This document shows positions 41,756 to 50,787 of a DNA stretch of 64,000 bases, piece after piece (position 1 is the first letter of the stretch; the number at the start of each line of letters is the position of its first letter). Source of the stretch: Bacillus sp. RAR_GA_16 (GTDB lineage: Bacteria > Bacillota > Bacilli > Bacillales > Guptibacillaceae); NCBI RefSeq assembly GCF_020165985.1, contig NZ_JAIUKZ010000015.1, positions 248,001 through 312,000 on the forward strand, written 5' to 3'. The position numbers and the translations under genes were made by a program. The notes under the pieces are model-generated. The model did no database searches and had not been told where the DNA came from. It saw nothing but the letters and a program-made list of their open reading frames with translations.

Positions 41756-43440
41756 TACATTTCTTCTGGTGCCTGAAGTCCAAGCAAACGCAAGCCTTCT
41801 TTTAAAACAATGGATACTGCCAGTACAAGTTGTAGCCTTGCTTGCTTAGACGTATTTTCTTCTAGAATTCGAATTTGTCCATAGTATTTATTAAAAGCAC
41901 GCGAGAGCTCTAACACAAATTTCGCCATTTGTGAGGGATCATATTCAGAAGCACCTCTTTCAATGACATCCGGGAATTGACGCAGTTTTGTAATAACCGA
42001 CCACGCTTCTTCGTCTTCAAGCATCACTGCCTTTTCTCCAGCTTGAACTTTCCCTTTACGCAGGATCGAGCAGGCACGCGCATGTGTATACTGCACATAT
42101 GGCCCTGTTTCTCCTTCAACTCGAAGCATTTCTTCAAGTGAAAAATCAATATCATTTCGACGATCATTTTTCAAGTCATGAAACAATACAGCGCCAACTC
42201 CAATTTGTTTAGCAACCTCATTCTGATTTTCCAAGTCAGGATTTTTAGCCAGAATATTGGCTTTAGCCAGTTCAATGGCTTCATTTAAGACTTCTTCTAG
42301 TAAAACCACTTTCCCTTTTCTTGTCGACATTTTCTTTCCATCTTTCAGCATCATACCAAAATTGATATGTCGCATTTGGTTGGCCCAATTGAAACCTAAC
42401 TTTTTCAACACTTCAATTAATTGTGTAAAATGCAGACTCTGTTCATTCCCTACTACATAAAGCGACTGAGTGAAACCATATGTTTCATAACGATAGATCG
42501 CTGCCGCTAAATCTCGAGTAGCATAAAGTGATGCACCATCCTTCTTTTTAATTAAACAAGGAGGAAGGTGATCTCCTAGCTCGACAACCATTGCCCCTTC
42601 AGATTCGACTAAGAGTTTTTTCGCTTCCAACATGTCAACAACTCGCTGCATTTTATCGTTGTAAAATGCTTCTCCATGCGTGGAATCAAACGAGATCCCC
42701 ATTAGCTCATAGATGCGATTGAATTCCATAAGGGATTCTTCTCGAAACCATTTCCATAGTTCAACTGCTTTGGGATCTCCTGCTTCCAACTCCTTAAATG
42801 ACTTTCTTCCTTCATCCTCAAGTTTAGGATCAAGGGCTGCTTTTTCATGAAAAAGAACATAAAGCTTAAGCAGTTCTTTAATGGTGTTTTCACGAACTTT
42901 TTTTTCATTTCCCCACTTACGATAGGCCGTGATTAATTTACCAAATTGCGTGCCCCAATCGCCAAGGTGATTAATACGAATTGGACAATAGCCTACTTTT
43001 TCTAATAGTAATGCCACGGAATTTCCAATTACTGTGGAGCGCAAATGGCCCATTGAAAAAGGCTTTGCAATATTTGGCGATGATAAATCGATCGGAACAG
43101 CTCCACTTTTTCCTATCTCTGAACTCCCATACTCACTTTCCTCAGTTAAGACAAGTTGAATCACTTCACTCCCTACAACCTTTTTATTAAGAAACACATT
43201 AACGTAGGGACCAGCTGCTTCAACCTTCTCAAATATCGGATCATTTAATTTAGCTGCAAGATCAGTTGCAAGATGAAGAGGCGACCTTTTTTCGATTTTC
43301 GCAAGTTGGAAGCATGGAAAGGCGTAGTCACCAAAAGACTCATGTTTTGGAATTTCAATTCGTTGAATGACTTCATCATGATTAAGTTTTCCTTCATATA
43401 ATTGGACAATTTTCTTAGCAAAAAGCTCTTTATATAACAT
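41755..43440 (-). CDS. argS: Arginyl-tRNA synthetase
   Basis: Class I synthetase charging tRNA-Arg. 561 residues: N-terminal Arg-tRNA-synthetase domain (about 1-95), catalytic Rossmann fold with the HIGH-equivalent FSMGHLRST near residue 130 (preceded by SPNIAKP), the KMSKS-equivalent MSTRKGKV near 365, and the anticodon-binding DALR domain at the end. Start at ATG 43440 behind GAGAAGGATG. The open frame continues upstream to 43542 but those codons are the T-box leader and not translated. Regulation: T-box antitermination by uncharged tRNA-Arg. Confidence 0.97.
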   Translation of the reverse strand: MLYKELFAKKIVQLYEGKLNHDEVIQRIEIPKHESFGDYAFPCFQLAKIEKRSPLHLATDLAAKLNDPIFEKVEAAGPYVNVFLNKKVVGSEVIQLVLTEESEYGSSEIGKSGAVPIDLSSPNIAKPFSMGHLRSTVIGNSVALLLEKVGYCPIRINHLGDWGTQFGKLITAYRKWGNEKKVRENTIKELLKLYVLFHEKAALDPKLEDEGRKSFKELEAGDPKAVELWKWFREESLMEFNRIYELMGISFDSTHGEAFYNDKMQRVVDMLEAKKLLVESEGAMVVELGDHLPPCLIKKKDGASLYATRDLAAAIYRYETYGFTQSLYVVGNEQSLHFTQLIEVLKKLGFNWANQMRHINFGMMLKDGKKMSTRKGKVVLLEEVLNEAIELAKANILAKNPDLENQNEVAKQIGVGAVLFHDLKNDRRNDIDFSLEEMLRVEGETGPYVQYTHARACSILRKGKVQAGEKAVMLEDEEAWSVITKLRQFPDVIERGASEYDPSQMAKFVLELSRAFNKYYGQIRILEENTSKQARLQLVLAVSIVLKEGLRLLGLQAPEEM

Positions 43441-43471
43441 CTTCTTCATCCTTCTCTCGTATAAGATCAAC

Positions 43472-43709
43472 AAAAAAACTCCGTCTCTATATAGAGACGG
43501 AGTTTTTCCGCGGTACCACTCTGATTGCTCAACAAACTGCATTGAACCAACTTCTCTCAGCTAACGGTGAGTCCGACTGTTCCTACTGAAGTTCAAAACA
43601 GTGTCTTGAAAGTCCGGTTCATGTTTGATTAGGTTTCGGGCTCCCACCATCCCCAAATCGCTTACTCCCGTACAAACACTACTCTCTTTCGCTCTGACGA
43701 TCAAATATT
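43472..43709 (-). ncRNA. T-box leader of argS
   Basis: The T-box sequence GTGGTACCGCGG is at 43519-43508 (minus strand), followed by the terminator stem ACTCCGTCTCTA / TAGAGACGGAGT and seven T (43503-43472). Upstream the Stem I landmarks AGAGAGTAGTG and the GGTGGGAGCCCGAAA region are present. A CGG triplet in GAACCGGAC could be the Arg specifier; this assignment is tentative. Confidence 0.93.
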
Positions 43710-43715
43710 ATTCTT

Positions 43716-43743
43716 AGTATAGCCCATTTGGCTAAAAATTCAA
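43716..43743 (-). promoter_or_regulatory. Promoter of the argS T-box transcript
   Basis: TTGAAT (43743-43738), 16-base spacer, TATACT (43721-43716) on the minus strand, just before Stem I. Confidence 0.6.
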
Positions 43744-43747
43744 CTAA

Positions 43748-43942
43748 TTATTTTAAAACACTGACCTCTAGACGCGTGTTTTTCTCCCCATCCTCATAAC
43801 CTTCTTGATATGCTTCACGATAAATGGACGTTAAATACATTGATATTAACTGTCTCGCTTTTGGCTCTACGTTAACGATCTCTAGATGTTTCATACAACG
43901 ATCTACCGCCAATTTTTCCTTTTGGATATTATTATTCGTCAA
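43748..43942 (-). CDS. Small hypothetical protein
   Basis: 64 residues if started at the TTG at 43942, which lies eight bases after AAGGTGG; the frame opens 12 bases earlier at a GTG inside that site. Helical and charged (AYQEGYEDGEKN near the end). Lies just upstream of the argS promoter. I do not recognise a family. Confidence 0.55.
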   Translation of the reverse strand: MTNNNIQKEKLAVDRCMKHLEIVNVEPKARQLISMYLTSIYREAYQEGYEDGEKNTRLEVSVLK

Positions 43943-43974
43943 CGTAAGAACCACCTTTTCTTAATAGTGATTTC

Positions 43975-44195
43975 ATTATACATTAATTAGACAAGCTATG
44001 TACATCCATTCGACAAAAGTAGATTTTTTCATAACAAAAATTTAATAAAGAAAGAGAAAAAGACACCATTTTCGTAAAATTTGACGAGATTAAAGTCTTA
44101 TTGCGGAAACTAAAAATCTTTTAAGGAACCTCATACATAACTTGACCATTTCATCACAAGCTATAACTATCTATCATCGAAGAGGAGGTTGCACC
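43975..44195 (+). promoter_or_regulatory. Upstream region of ger operon 2
   Basis: About 220 AT-rich bases between divergent genes. It must hold the forespore promoter of the ger operon; no single convincing -10/-35 pair was identified. AGAGGAGGTTG at 44181-44191 is the gerA ribosome site. Confidence 0.35.
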
Positions 44196-45720
44196 GTGAG
44201 ACGTGGCAAAAGAAAATCAATTCGAAATGAACCTTATCAAATTCCTACTGCTGCTGATTCACATGAAGCCTTTTTTTCTCTTGAGCAAAACAAAGAATAC
44301 TTGAACACGAAGTTTTATCATACGGAAGATATTAAGTTCAGGAGTCTAAAGATTCAAAACACCCCATGCCTCCTTACCTACTTAGAATCCACTCGTTGAT
44401 GAAGAAAAACTTCAAAAAACGATTATGAAACCTTTAATGGAGAAAAACAAATTAGACATTGAAGATACCGTCACATCGAAGGAACTGCGACGCTCATTGG
44501 ACTTAAATGAAGCTGTTACTGCATTAACCAAGGGATTTGTCGCTCTCTTTATCGATGGACATCAACACTTTTATCTATTAGAAGCTTTTTCTGCAGACTC
44601 TAGACCAGTCTCTGAACCCATTAATGAACAAGTGGTTAGGGGTTCACACGAGGGTTTTGTGGAGAATATTATGCAAAACATTCAAATGCTTCGCAGAAGA
44701 ATTGAAAATCCTAACTTAGTCGTACGATTTTTTAAAGTTGGAAAAACAACCGACACAAAGTTAGCAATCATCTATTTGCAGAACCTCGTTAATCCAGATT
44801 TAATTCAAGAAGTTGAAAAAAGGATAAAAGCAATCAAAACAGACTCGATTCAAACACCGGGCTATGTGGAGGAATTTATTGAAGACTCTCCTTTTTCTCC
44901 TTTTCCGCAAATGCTTAGTACGGAGCGACCCGATCGGTTAACAGCTCATGTGATTGAAGGTAGAATCGGTTTACTTATGGAAGGGAGTCCTTCTACTTTA
45001 GTCATGCCCGTCACGTTCTTTGCATTTTATCAATCTCCAGAAGATTACAATAGTCGGTGGTACATCGGTTCCATTTTAAGACTCATTAGAGTGGCAAGCT
45101 TTATCTTTGCTCTAGGGCTACCATCTCTTTATATTGCCACGGTATCGTTTCACTCCGAAGTGCTACCTGCTGAATTGATCTTAAATATTAAAAGTTCACT
45201 CGAAAATGTGCCGTTTCCACCTTTACTTGAAGCTCTCATCATGCAGATTATCCTTGAATTGTTAAGAGAAGCGGCGATCCGACTGCCAGGACCGATTGCA
45301 CAAACAATTGGTATCGTTGGAGGTTTAGTTATTGGAACGGCCATTGTTGAAGCGAATCTTGTTTCCAATATGATGATTATTGTCGTAGCACTTACAGCAA
45401 TCTCATCATTTGCCGTTCCCTCATATGAAATGAGTATGTCCATTCGCCTACTTGGATTTCCACTTATGCTGCTCTCTGCGTCATTTGGTTTTATTGGACT
45501 CGTCTTTGGTCTAGCGATTATTTTAATTCATTTATGTGGCTTAGAAACGTTCGGTACACCTTATTTTTCACCATTAGCACCATTTCGATTTAACGAGCTA
45601 AAAGATTCGATCGTTCGCCTGCCAAGATGGCTACTTGGGGATCGACCAAGGGACGTACATGCTCAGTATTCTAAACAGGAGTGGCGTTCGAGAAGGTGGA
45701 AAAAGAATGAAAACGACTAA
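44196..45720 (+). pseudogene. Spore germination protein, GerA family A subunit (operon 2), frameshifted
   Basis: A subunit of a second germinant receptor, about 508 residues, in two frames: 44196-44399 (GTG start behind GAGGAGG) and 44425-45720. Removing one base from GAATC at 44385-44389 (giving GATC) reads YLDPLVDEEKLQKTIMKPL, continuous and typical of GerA proteins, which have LxxLVDxxxL here. The C-terminal frame has the FPQMLSTERPDRL, ELLREAAIRLPGP and QTIGIVGGLVIG motifs and five spans. As written translation stops after 68 codons. The third and second genes of this operon are intact. Overlaps the B subunit gene by 14 bases. Confidence 0.9.
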
Positions 45721-46795
45721 CACAATTAATCATGCACAGCTGTTTTTCATTATTTTTCAAACGCAGGTGGGAGTTGGTGTCCTCTCGCTTCCATCTTCTT
45801 TATATGCTGATGCCGGCACAGATGGATGGATTACACTGTTGATCACAGGCGGTGCCATTCAACTGATTATTTTCATCCTTTACTTTTTAAGTGAACGTTT
45901 TCCTAACCTATCGTTATTCGAATATGTGCCTAAAATCATTGGCAAATTTGCCGGTGGTGTTGTTTCAGCGCTTTATATTGCGTTTGCTATCGCAACTGCA
46001 GTCATTGTCTTGGAATTGTTTGAAACGACCATTAAAACCTGGATATTGTTTCGCACACCAATGCTTGTCATTTTACTTTTGTTAACGGTCAGTGGCACTT
46101 ACCTTGCCATTGGGAAAATTAAAGTAATGGGTAGATTTTATCAATTTGTTTCCATTCTCATTATTCCACTCGTTGTCATGTCTGCTTATACGTTAAAAGA
46201 CGCAGATCTAAGATACATTCTTCCGATTGGACAAAATGGTATAGGGACAATATTTAAAGCAACTCAAAAAGGCATTGTATCGATGCTAGGCTTTGAAATT
46301 GTCTTATTTGTTTATCCATATGTACAGAAAAAGGGGAAGACTGCCCTAAAAAGCCTCACAATCGCTAATATTGCCGTTACAGGATTATACACATTTTTGA
46401 CATTTACTACGTTTGTTTTTTTTAGTCCTGCTCAGCTTGAAATGATTCCAGAGCCGCTCGTTTACATGTTAAAAGGCGTCTCTTTTATTATCGTCGATCG
46501 GGTAGATTTAATTTTTCTATCCATATGGATCATTTCCGTTATGACTTCGTACGTATCGTACTTATATATTGCAGGAAGAGGAATACAGTGCTTAACAAAA
46601 CGAAAGAAAACAACGGTGCCGATTCTAATCGCGTCGCTCACCGCGCTTCTTTTATCCACATTGTCTCATGATCGCTATACGGTTGAAATGATTTCTGGTT
46701 ACCATGCAAAGGCGAGCTATTTTTTTGCATTTGGTATTCCTTTCGTTCTTTTAATCATTAGCCTAGTATTTAAGAAGAAGGAGAACATTCAATGA
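45707..46795 (+). CDS. Spore germination permease, GerAB family (operon 2)
   Basis: B subunit of germinant receptor 2, 362 residues, about ten membrane spans of the amino-acid/APC type that hold the nutrient-binding site. Family start QLFFIIFQTQVGVGVLSLP, then DAGTDGWI, and KGIVSMLGFEI near the middle. Intact here, unlike the homologue in operon 1. ATG at 45707 follows AGAAGGTGG inside the end of gerA (14-base overlap); its own end overlaps gerC by four bases. Confidence 0.92.
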   Translation: MKTTNTINHAQLFFIIFQTQVGVGVLSLPSSLYADAGTDGWITLLITGGAIQLIIFILYFLSERFPNLSLFEYVPKIIGKFAGGVVSALYIAFAIATAVIVLELFETTIKTWILFRTPMLVILLLLTVSGTYLAIGKIKVMGRFYQFVSILIIPLVVMSAYTLKDADLRYILPIGQNGIGTIFKATQKGIVSMLGFEIVLFVYPYVQKKGKTALKSLTIANIAVTGLYTFLTFTTFVFFSPAQLEMIPEPLVYMLKGVSFIIVDRVDLIFLSIWIISVMTSYVSYLYIAGRGIQCLTKRKKTTVPILIASLTALLLSTLSHDRYTVEMISGYHAKASYFFAFGIPFVLLIISLVFKKKENIQ

Positions 46796-47925
46796 AAAAA
46801 ACACTCTACCTCTCCATTGTTTTTTCAGTTAGCCTTTTATTCTTAACATCTTGCTGGGATCAGGAACTTCTAAAAGAATCCAAGCTTATTTATGGTGCAG
46901 GATTTGATTATGAAAACGAAAATGAAATTCGAACGACGTTTGTTGTTCGGAATCTTGGTGTTCCTGTTAGTCAAGGGGGGGTATATTCCAACCGCGTTCT
47001 ATCTGTTGTAGGGTCTTCTCCGAGAGATACACGGCTCAGAATGGACCGTATCATTTCGAAGCAGGTAACGGCATCAAAAAATCAATTGATCCTCTTAGGT
47101 GATGAGGTTGCAAAACATGATATTGATCATATGTTCGATATTTTGTATCGTGATCCTAAGAGTCCCCTTGACGCTCGCGTAGCTGTTGTCGACGGACGAG
47201 CAGAAGATATCTTTAATTTAGATCACATTGGCGATACGCTTATCACTGAATTTTCAACAAATCTCATTAAAGGTGCTGAAAATAAAACCGAAGCCCCTCG
47301 CATGACAGTAGAAAAGGCGTTTCGCTATTCGCATGATATTGGACAGGACTATGCTTTCCCATACATTAGTTATAATGAAGAGGTTGATGCACCTGAGATA
47401 AGTGGAATCGCTCTCTTTCATCAATCAAAATATACAGGCGTTGTACTCCCACCTTTTGACGCGACTCTTCTCCTCCTAATGGCTGATGCAAAGAGCAAAA
47501 AAGCAAGTATTGTTGAGAAAATTGGAAAAGATCACGACAAAGGGTTCCTAACCCAAACCGTTACAATTAACCTTCAAAACACGAAATCTGATATAACGTA
47601 TTCATTTGAGGGCGGAAAAGTAAGTAAAGCCGTCGTTCATCTGGAAGTAAGAGGTAACATCGAAGAATACCCTCAAAATCATCTTTTTAAAGAAAGTCAG
47701 GTAGAAGAAATTGCGGATGAGCTTTCGAAAAAATTAACCGAAAGAGGAAATGAACTACTTGCAAAGCTGCAGGAAGCAAACTGTGATTTCCTTGGAATTG
47801 GAAGGGATCTAAACGCCTACCATCATGAAGCCTGGCACCCCAAACAGTGGAATCAAGAATATCCAGAAGTAGATCTAGAAGCAAAGGTAAAGGTAAAAAT
47901 CTCAGAAACAGGGATCATTAAATAG
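46792..47925 (+). CDS. Spore germination lipoprotein, Ger(x)C family (operon 2)
   Basis: C subunit of receptor 2; 377 residues. Lipoprotein signal with lipobox LTSC (Cys19) directly followed by WDQELLKES, the typical GerC CWDxxEL pattern. Later: SPRDTRLRMDRI, GIALFH and the C-terminal WNQEYPEVDLEAKVKVKI block. Overlaps gerB by ATGA. Ends at a strong bidirectional terminator. Confidence 0.93.
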   Translation: MKKTLYLSIVFSVSLLFLTSCWDQELLKESKLIYGAGFDYENENEIRTTFVVRNLGVPVSQGGVYSNRVLSVVGSSPRDTRLRMDRIISKQVTASKNQLILLGDEVAKHDIDHMFDILYRDPKSPLDARVAVVDGRAEDIFNLDHIGDTLITEFSTNLIKGAENKTEAPRMTVEKAFRYSHDIGQDYAFPYISYNEEVDAPEISGIALFHQSKYTGVVLPPFDATLLLLMADAKSKKASIVEKIGKDHDKGFLTQTVTINLQNTKSDITYSFEGGKVSKAVVHLEVRGNIEEYPQNHLFKESQVEEIADELSKKLTERGNELLAKLQEANCDFLGIGRDLNAYHHEAWHPKQWNQEYPEVDLEAKVKVKISETGIIK

Positions 47926-47963
47926 AAAGAGAATGAGTGATCTCACTCATTCTCTTTCTATTT
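47922..47963. terminator. Bidirectional terminator after ger operon 2
   Basis: Twenty-base near-perfect inverted repeat centred at about 47942 (arms AAAGAGAATGAGTGA and its complement) between convergent genes; T-rich on both sides. Confidence 0.85.
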
Positions 47964-48261
47964 GTTTCATTTCTTCAATTGTAGGTTCTTTCGAGCCATA
48001 CCAGGAATAAGCCACTTCATATACATCGCCTTCTTGCACGAGGTTCCACGCCATTTCCTCTTCCATCAACAGTTCAATGGCATCGCCTTCTCCCTCAGGT
48101 TGAACAAACACATAAAAATGATGGTCGGTGCTTTCTTTCTTAATGACGACTCCTCGTTCAAGATGTTCTTCATGTACATATGTGTATCTTCCAATTACAA
48201 AAATACTAACAAGTACCACGATACTAGCAATCGATAGATTTAATACTCTCTTTCTGCTCAT
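47947..48261 (-). CDS. Hypothetical membrane-anchored protein
   Basis: 104 residues: one N-terminal membrane span (about 8-28) and an acidic outer domain (MEEEMAWNLVQEGDVYEVAYSWYG in parts). ATG at 48261 follows TTGGAGG; the frame upstream to 48321 has no site. No family recognised; an extracytoplasmic domain of unknown role. Confidence 0.6.
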   Translation of the reverse strand: MSRKRVLNLSIASIVVLVSIFVIGRYTYVHEEHLERGVVIKKESTDHHFYVFVQPEGEGDAIELLMEEEMAWNLVQEGDVYEVAYSWYGSKEPTIEEMKQIERE

Positions 48262-48397
48262 AATGCCTCCAACAAGTAATGGGTTACTAATAAAGTACCA
48301 CAAACATGATTTATTTAACAAAGTTAGACATGAATGTTTAATGGAAATTCTACAAGGGTAACCCCAAAATAAGAGACATTACAAGGAGGAATTACAA

Positions 48398-48565
48398 ATG
48401 GCTAAGAATTCTCAATATCAACCGATACATGAAAGTGGATTTTCTCTAAGTGACGCTCAAGAGGTAAAATACGCGAAAGATTTTAAGAAAGCAGATATCG
48501 CAGGCGGCATTCGCAAGCCCAAAGTGAAGCGAGCGAAGAACGAAAATCCTGATTTGCTTAAATAA
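48398..48565 (+). CDS. Small basic hypothetical protein, 55 residues
   Basis: ATG at 48398 behind AAGGAGGAATTAC. The product opens MAKNSQYQPIHESGF and ends KRAKNENPDLLK, hydrophilic throughout, with Lys/Arg-rich C-terminal half. Size, composition and terminator context resemble minor spore proteins, but I cannot match a family. Confidence 0.6.
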   Translation: MAKNSQYQPIHESGFSLSDAQEVKYAKDFKKADIAGGIRKPKVKRAKNENPDLLK

Positions 48566-48599
48566 AGATTTTATAGAATTAGAACCAATTTATGTAAAT

Positions 48600-48634
48600 A
48601 AAGGGAGGGTAGCCAATGGCTACCCTCCCTTTAT
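48600..48634 (+). terminator. Terminator of the 55-residue gene
   Basis: AAAGGGAGGGTAGCC-AAT-GGCTACCCTCCCTTT, a 15-bp perfect stem. Confidence 0.85.
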
Positions 48635-48666
48635 TCGTAAGCTGACACGCTTTCCCCCATCATGTT

Positions 48667-49318
48667 TCAATCATATTTCACAAAAGCATCATAACCCTTT
48701 TTCTTTAATTCTTCACATAATTGCTCAGCCTTACTTTTTTCTTTATACGCACCCGCTTGAACCAGATAAAGTGGTCTATTAAGATCACCTTTTAGATACC
48801 TCACAGCGGCAAGTGCGGCTTCTTCTGCTAGCTGAAAACGAAAGGAACGTACATTTAATTTCTTTCGATCGGTAGCAGAGTCGAGAAAACCATATTCAAT
48901 AATCAGGGTTTCAACTTTGCCAGTTAGTCGGTGCATATAGTAATAATCGTTCCCATTCGATCCCTCTTTTGAAAAAATCCGACGTATAGGCATGCCCGCT
49001 TTCTTTAAAGCGTTACCAACACTTTCCGCAAATTCAGAAGTTGTATATTTCGAATATATCACTTCTGCTCCACTTCCACCGCCTGCATTAAAATGATTAC
49101 TTAAACAAACAATTGCATCAGATGATTTAACGAGCTCAGAACGCTTCTCAGGGGTCAATTCCACATCCGTCTTTCGCGTAATTTCACAAGGGATACTCAG
49201 TTTTTTTAAGAATTCATATTGATGAAGCGATACCTCTAAATTCCAATCTTTTTCTTTTAATCCATTTGCTATTGCTCCTGGAATCTTTTCCACCGTGCCC
49301 TGCATCAATGAGTATCAT
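48667..49318 (-). pseudogene. CwlC-like N-acetylmuramoyl-L-alanine amidase with SPOR domain, frameshifted
   Basis: Amidase_3-type cell-wall hydrolase, about 217 residues, ending in a SPOR peptidoglycan-binding domain (YLVQAGAYKEKSKAEQL). This is the plan of CwlC, which lyses the mother cell late in sporulation. The proper start is ATG 49318 behind GGAGGATG and encodes MILIDAGHGGKD with the first zinc His; one base later the frame is lost. Deleting one base from GAATC at 49281-49285 (giving GATC) restores GHGGKDPGAIANGL. The remaining frame holds the second His (LSNHFNAGG) and Glu (IIEYGFLD). As written, the open frame (48667-49308) lacks the first zinc ligand. Confidence 0.88.
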
Positions 49319-49348
49319 TCTCTACATCCTCCTTCTCCTAAAATAAAT

Positions 49349-49376
49349 GGTAAACGCTCTCACCTTATATATCGAT
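49349..49376 (+). promoter_or_regulatory. Possible ECF-type promoter of the sigma factor gene
   Basis: GGTAAAC (49349-49355), 17-base spacer, CGAT (49373-49376): AAC at -35 and CG at -10 are ECF-like. It would give an autoregulated transcript with a roughly 100-base leader. Confidence 0.4.
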
Positions 49377-49481
49377 TGAAAAGAGGAAAAAGGGGCATAG
49401 AGAGGAAATTATTTAATGGTAATGGCAACCTTTCATCTTCAGGTTCGTCTCTATAGTAAATGCTTCACAAAGGATGATTGT

Positions 49482-50045
49482 ATGAATGAAAATTCCCAGA
49501 GTGACTTTAGGATTGATTTTAGCAACTATACCACTGTTCAAAAAACGGAATTAATCGAGGAATTAATGGAAGCATACGGTGAATCGTTAGTAAGACTAGC
49601 TTATACATATGCGAAAGATTGGGGAAAAGCAGAGGATATTGTACAAGAAGTTTTTCTCGCTTGCTTTCTAAAACTTCATACGTTTAGGGGAGAAGCTTCG
49701 TTGAAAAACTGGCTTTATCGCATCGCGATTAATCGATGTCATGATCATGTTCGAAGCTGGTCATTCCGTAATATCATCCTGACAAATCGGATGATGCAAT
49801 TCATCAAGCATCACACCGCCACCCCTGAACTTGAAGTTGTAAAAAATGAGGAAGCGCTTCAGCTACGAACAGCTATTTTCCAACTCCCTTTAAAATACCG
49901 AGAGACCTTCATTCTGTACTATCACGAAGATTTATCGGTTAGAGAGATTGGTTCACTCCTTGATACAAAAGAGGCAACGATTAAATCGAGACTGCATCGG
50001 GCACGTCGTCTTCTTGAATTAAGTCTCCACAAGGAAAGGGAGTGA
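49482..50045 (+). CDS. ECF-type RNA polymerase sigma factor
   Basis: 187 residues with region 2 (YAKDWGKAEDIVQEVFLACF, here in parts DWGKAEDIVQEVF, and FRGEASLKNWLYRIAINRC) and region 4 (LPLKYRETFILYYHEDLSVREIG, parts; then TIKSRLHRARRLL). Start at ATG 49482 with AAAGGATG; the longer frame to 49416 has no ribosome site. Its end overlaps the next gene by four bases, the usual sigma/anti-sigma coupling. It is not obviously SigX, W, M, V or Y; I leave it unnamed. Confidence 0.9.
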   Translation: MNENSQSDFRIDFSNYTTVQKTELIEELMEAYGESLVRLAYTYAKDWGKAEDIVQEVFLACFLKLHTFRGEASLKNWLYRIAINRCHDHVRSWSFRNIILTNRMMQFIKHHTATPELEVVKNEEALQLRTAIFQLPLKYRETFILYYHEDLSVREIGSLLDTKEATIKSRLHRARRLLELSLHKERE

Positions 50046-50671
50046 ACACACAGATGGAAGAAAATCAGTTAAAAACAAAAGTAAAAGAAACTTTATTTCA
50101 AAAACAACACTTCACGTCTCGAAAAAAGGAAAGGATGCTTGAAAACATCCTGCTTGCCCATTATGGAAAAAACAAGAAAAAGCGTAATGTAACGCTAGAA
50201 TGGATCGGGATCGTCGCCTGTATCGCTTTATTTGTCATCACTACTTTATCGGTGACTGGTGTTTCCCTGGACGCGCCAAAAACTCAAGAAGCTTCACTCC
50301 TTGAAAAGAATGCTCCCTATGTTAGTGCGGCCTATATGAAGCGCGCTTCGGAAATTGCGCATCGCGATTTAGAAATTATTGACGTTAATTATTTCTCAAA
50401 GGATTCCACGGTTTATCTCGATCTTATCGTTTCCGAAACACTATCTGAACACAAAATGAAAGAGGTTGCATCAGAATATTTAGCTGTACTCTCTCATCTG
50501 TATCAAACGGATAACAACTATACCAATGACCTGTGGAATTATTATAATGTAGAACTAACGCTAAAAGGAGACACCGATTATCCTACGATGACCTATTTTG
50601 ATGAAGTAGACGAATCGTATTATCTAAAAGGCTCAAAAAGCAAAAAGAATCTCACAATTCAATGGTATTAG
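50042..50671 (+). CDS. Probable anti-sigma factor, single-span membrane protein
   Basis: 209 residues: basic cytosolic part (about 1-52), one membrane span (about 53-75, WIGIVACIALFVI) and an extracytoplasmic domain of some 130 residues with no clear motif. Translationally coupled to the ECF sigma gene (GTG at 50042 overlaps its stop; an ATG at 50054 is an alternative), so it most likely holds that sigma factor at the membrane. No zinc HxxxCxxC motif is visible, so it is not a ZAS-type anti-sigma. Confidence 0.72.
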   Translation: MNTQMEENQLKTKVKETLFQKQHFTSRKKERMLENILLAHYGKNKKKRNVTLEWIGIVACIALFVITTLSVTGVSLDAPKTQEASLLEKNAPYVSAAYMKRASEIAHRDLEIIDVNYFSKDSTVYLDLIVSETLSEHKMKEVASEYLAVLSHLYQTDNNYTNDLWNYYNVELTLKGDTDYPTMTYFDEVDESYYLKGSKSKKNLTIQWY

Positions 50672-50680
50672 TGCTTCAAA

Positions 50681-50704
50681 GAAAGAAAGAAAGAAAGAAA
50701 GAAA
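50681..50704. repeat. Microsatellite (GAAA)6
   Basis: Six perfect GAAA units just after the anti-sigma stop codon, before the terminator; prone to length change. Confidence 0.9.
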
Positions 50705-50715
50705 AATAAATAATC

Positions 50716-50752
50716 AAAAAAGGAAAAGCGACTATTGGGCTTTTCCTTTTTT
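50716..50752. terminator. Bidirectional terminator after the anti-sigma gene
   Basis: AAAAAAGGAAAAGC / GCTTTTCCTTTTTT with a 9-base loop, T-run on both strands. Confidence 0.88.
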
Positions 50753-50787
50753 GATAGTAAATATTTGCATCGTTATCAAATTCTACA

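Noticed and set aside
43441-43542. N-terminal extension of argS
   Set aside because: These codons translate the T-box and terminator stem of the leader; the ribosome site lies just before the ATG at 43440.
50681-50704. (GAAA)6 as a phase-variable switch
   Set aside because: It lies after the anti-sigma stop codon and before its terminator, so length changes would not alter a reading frame.
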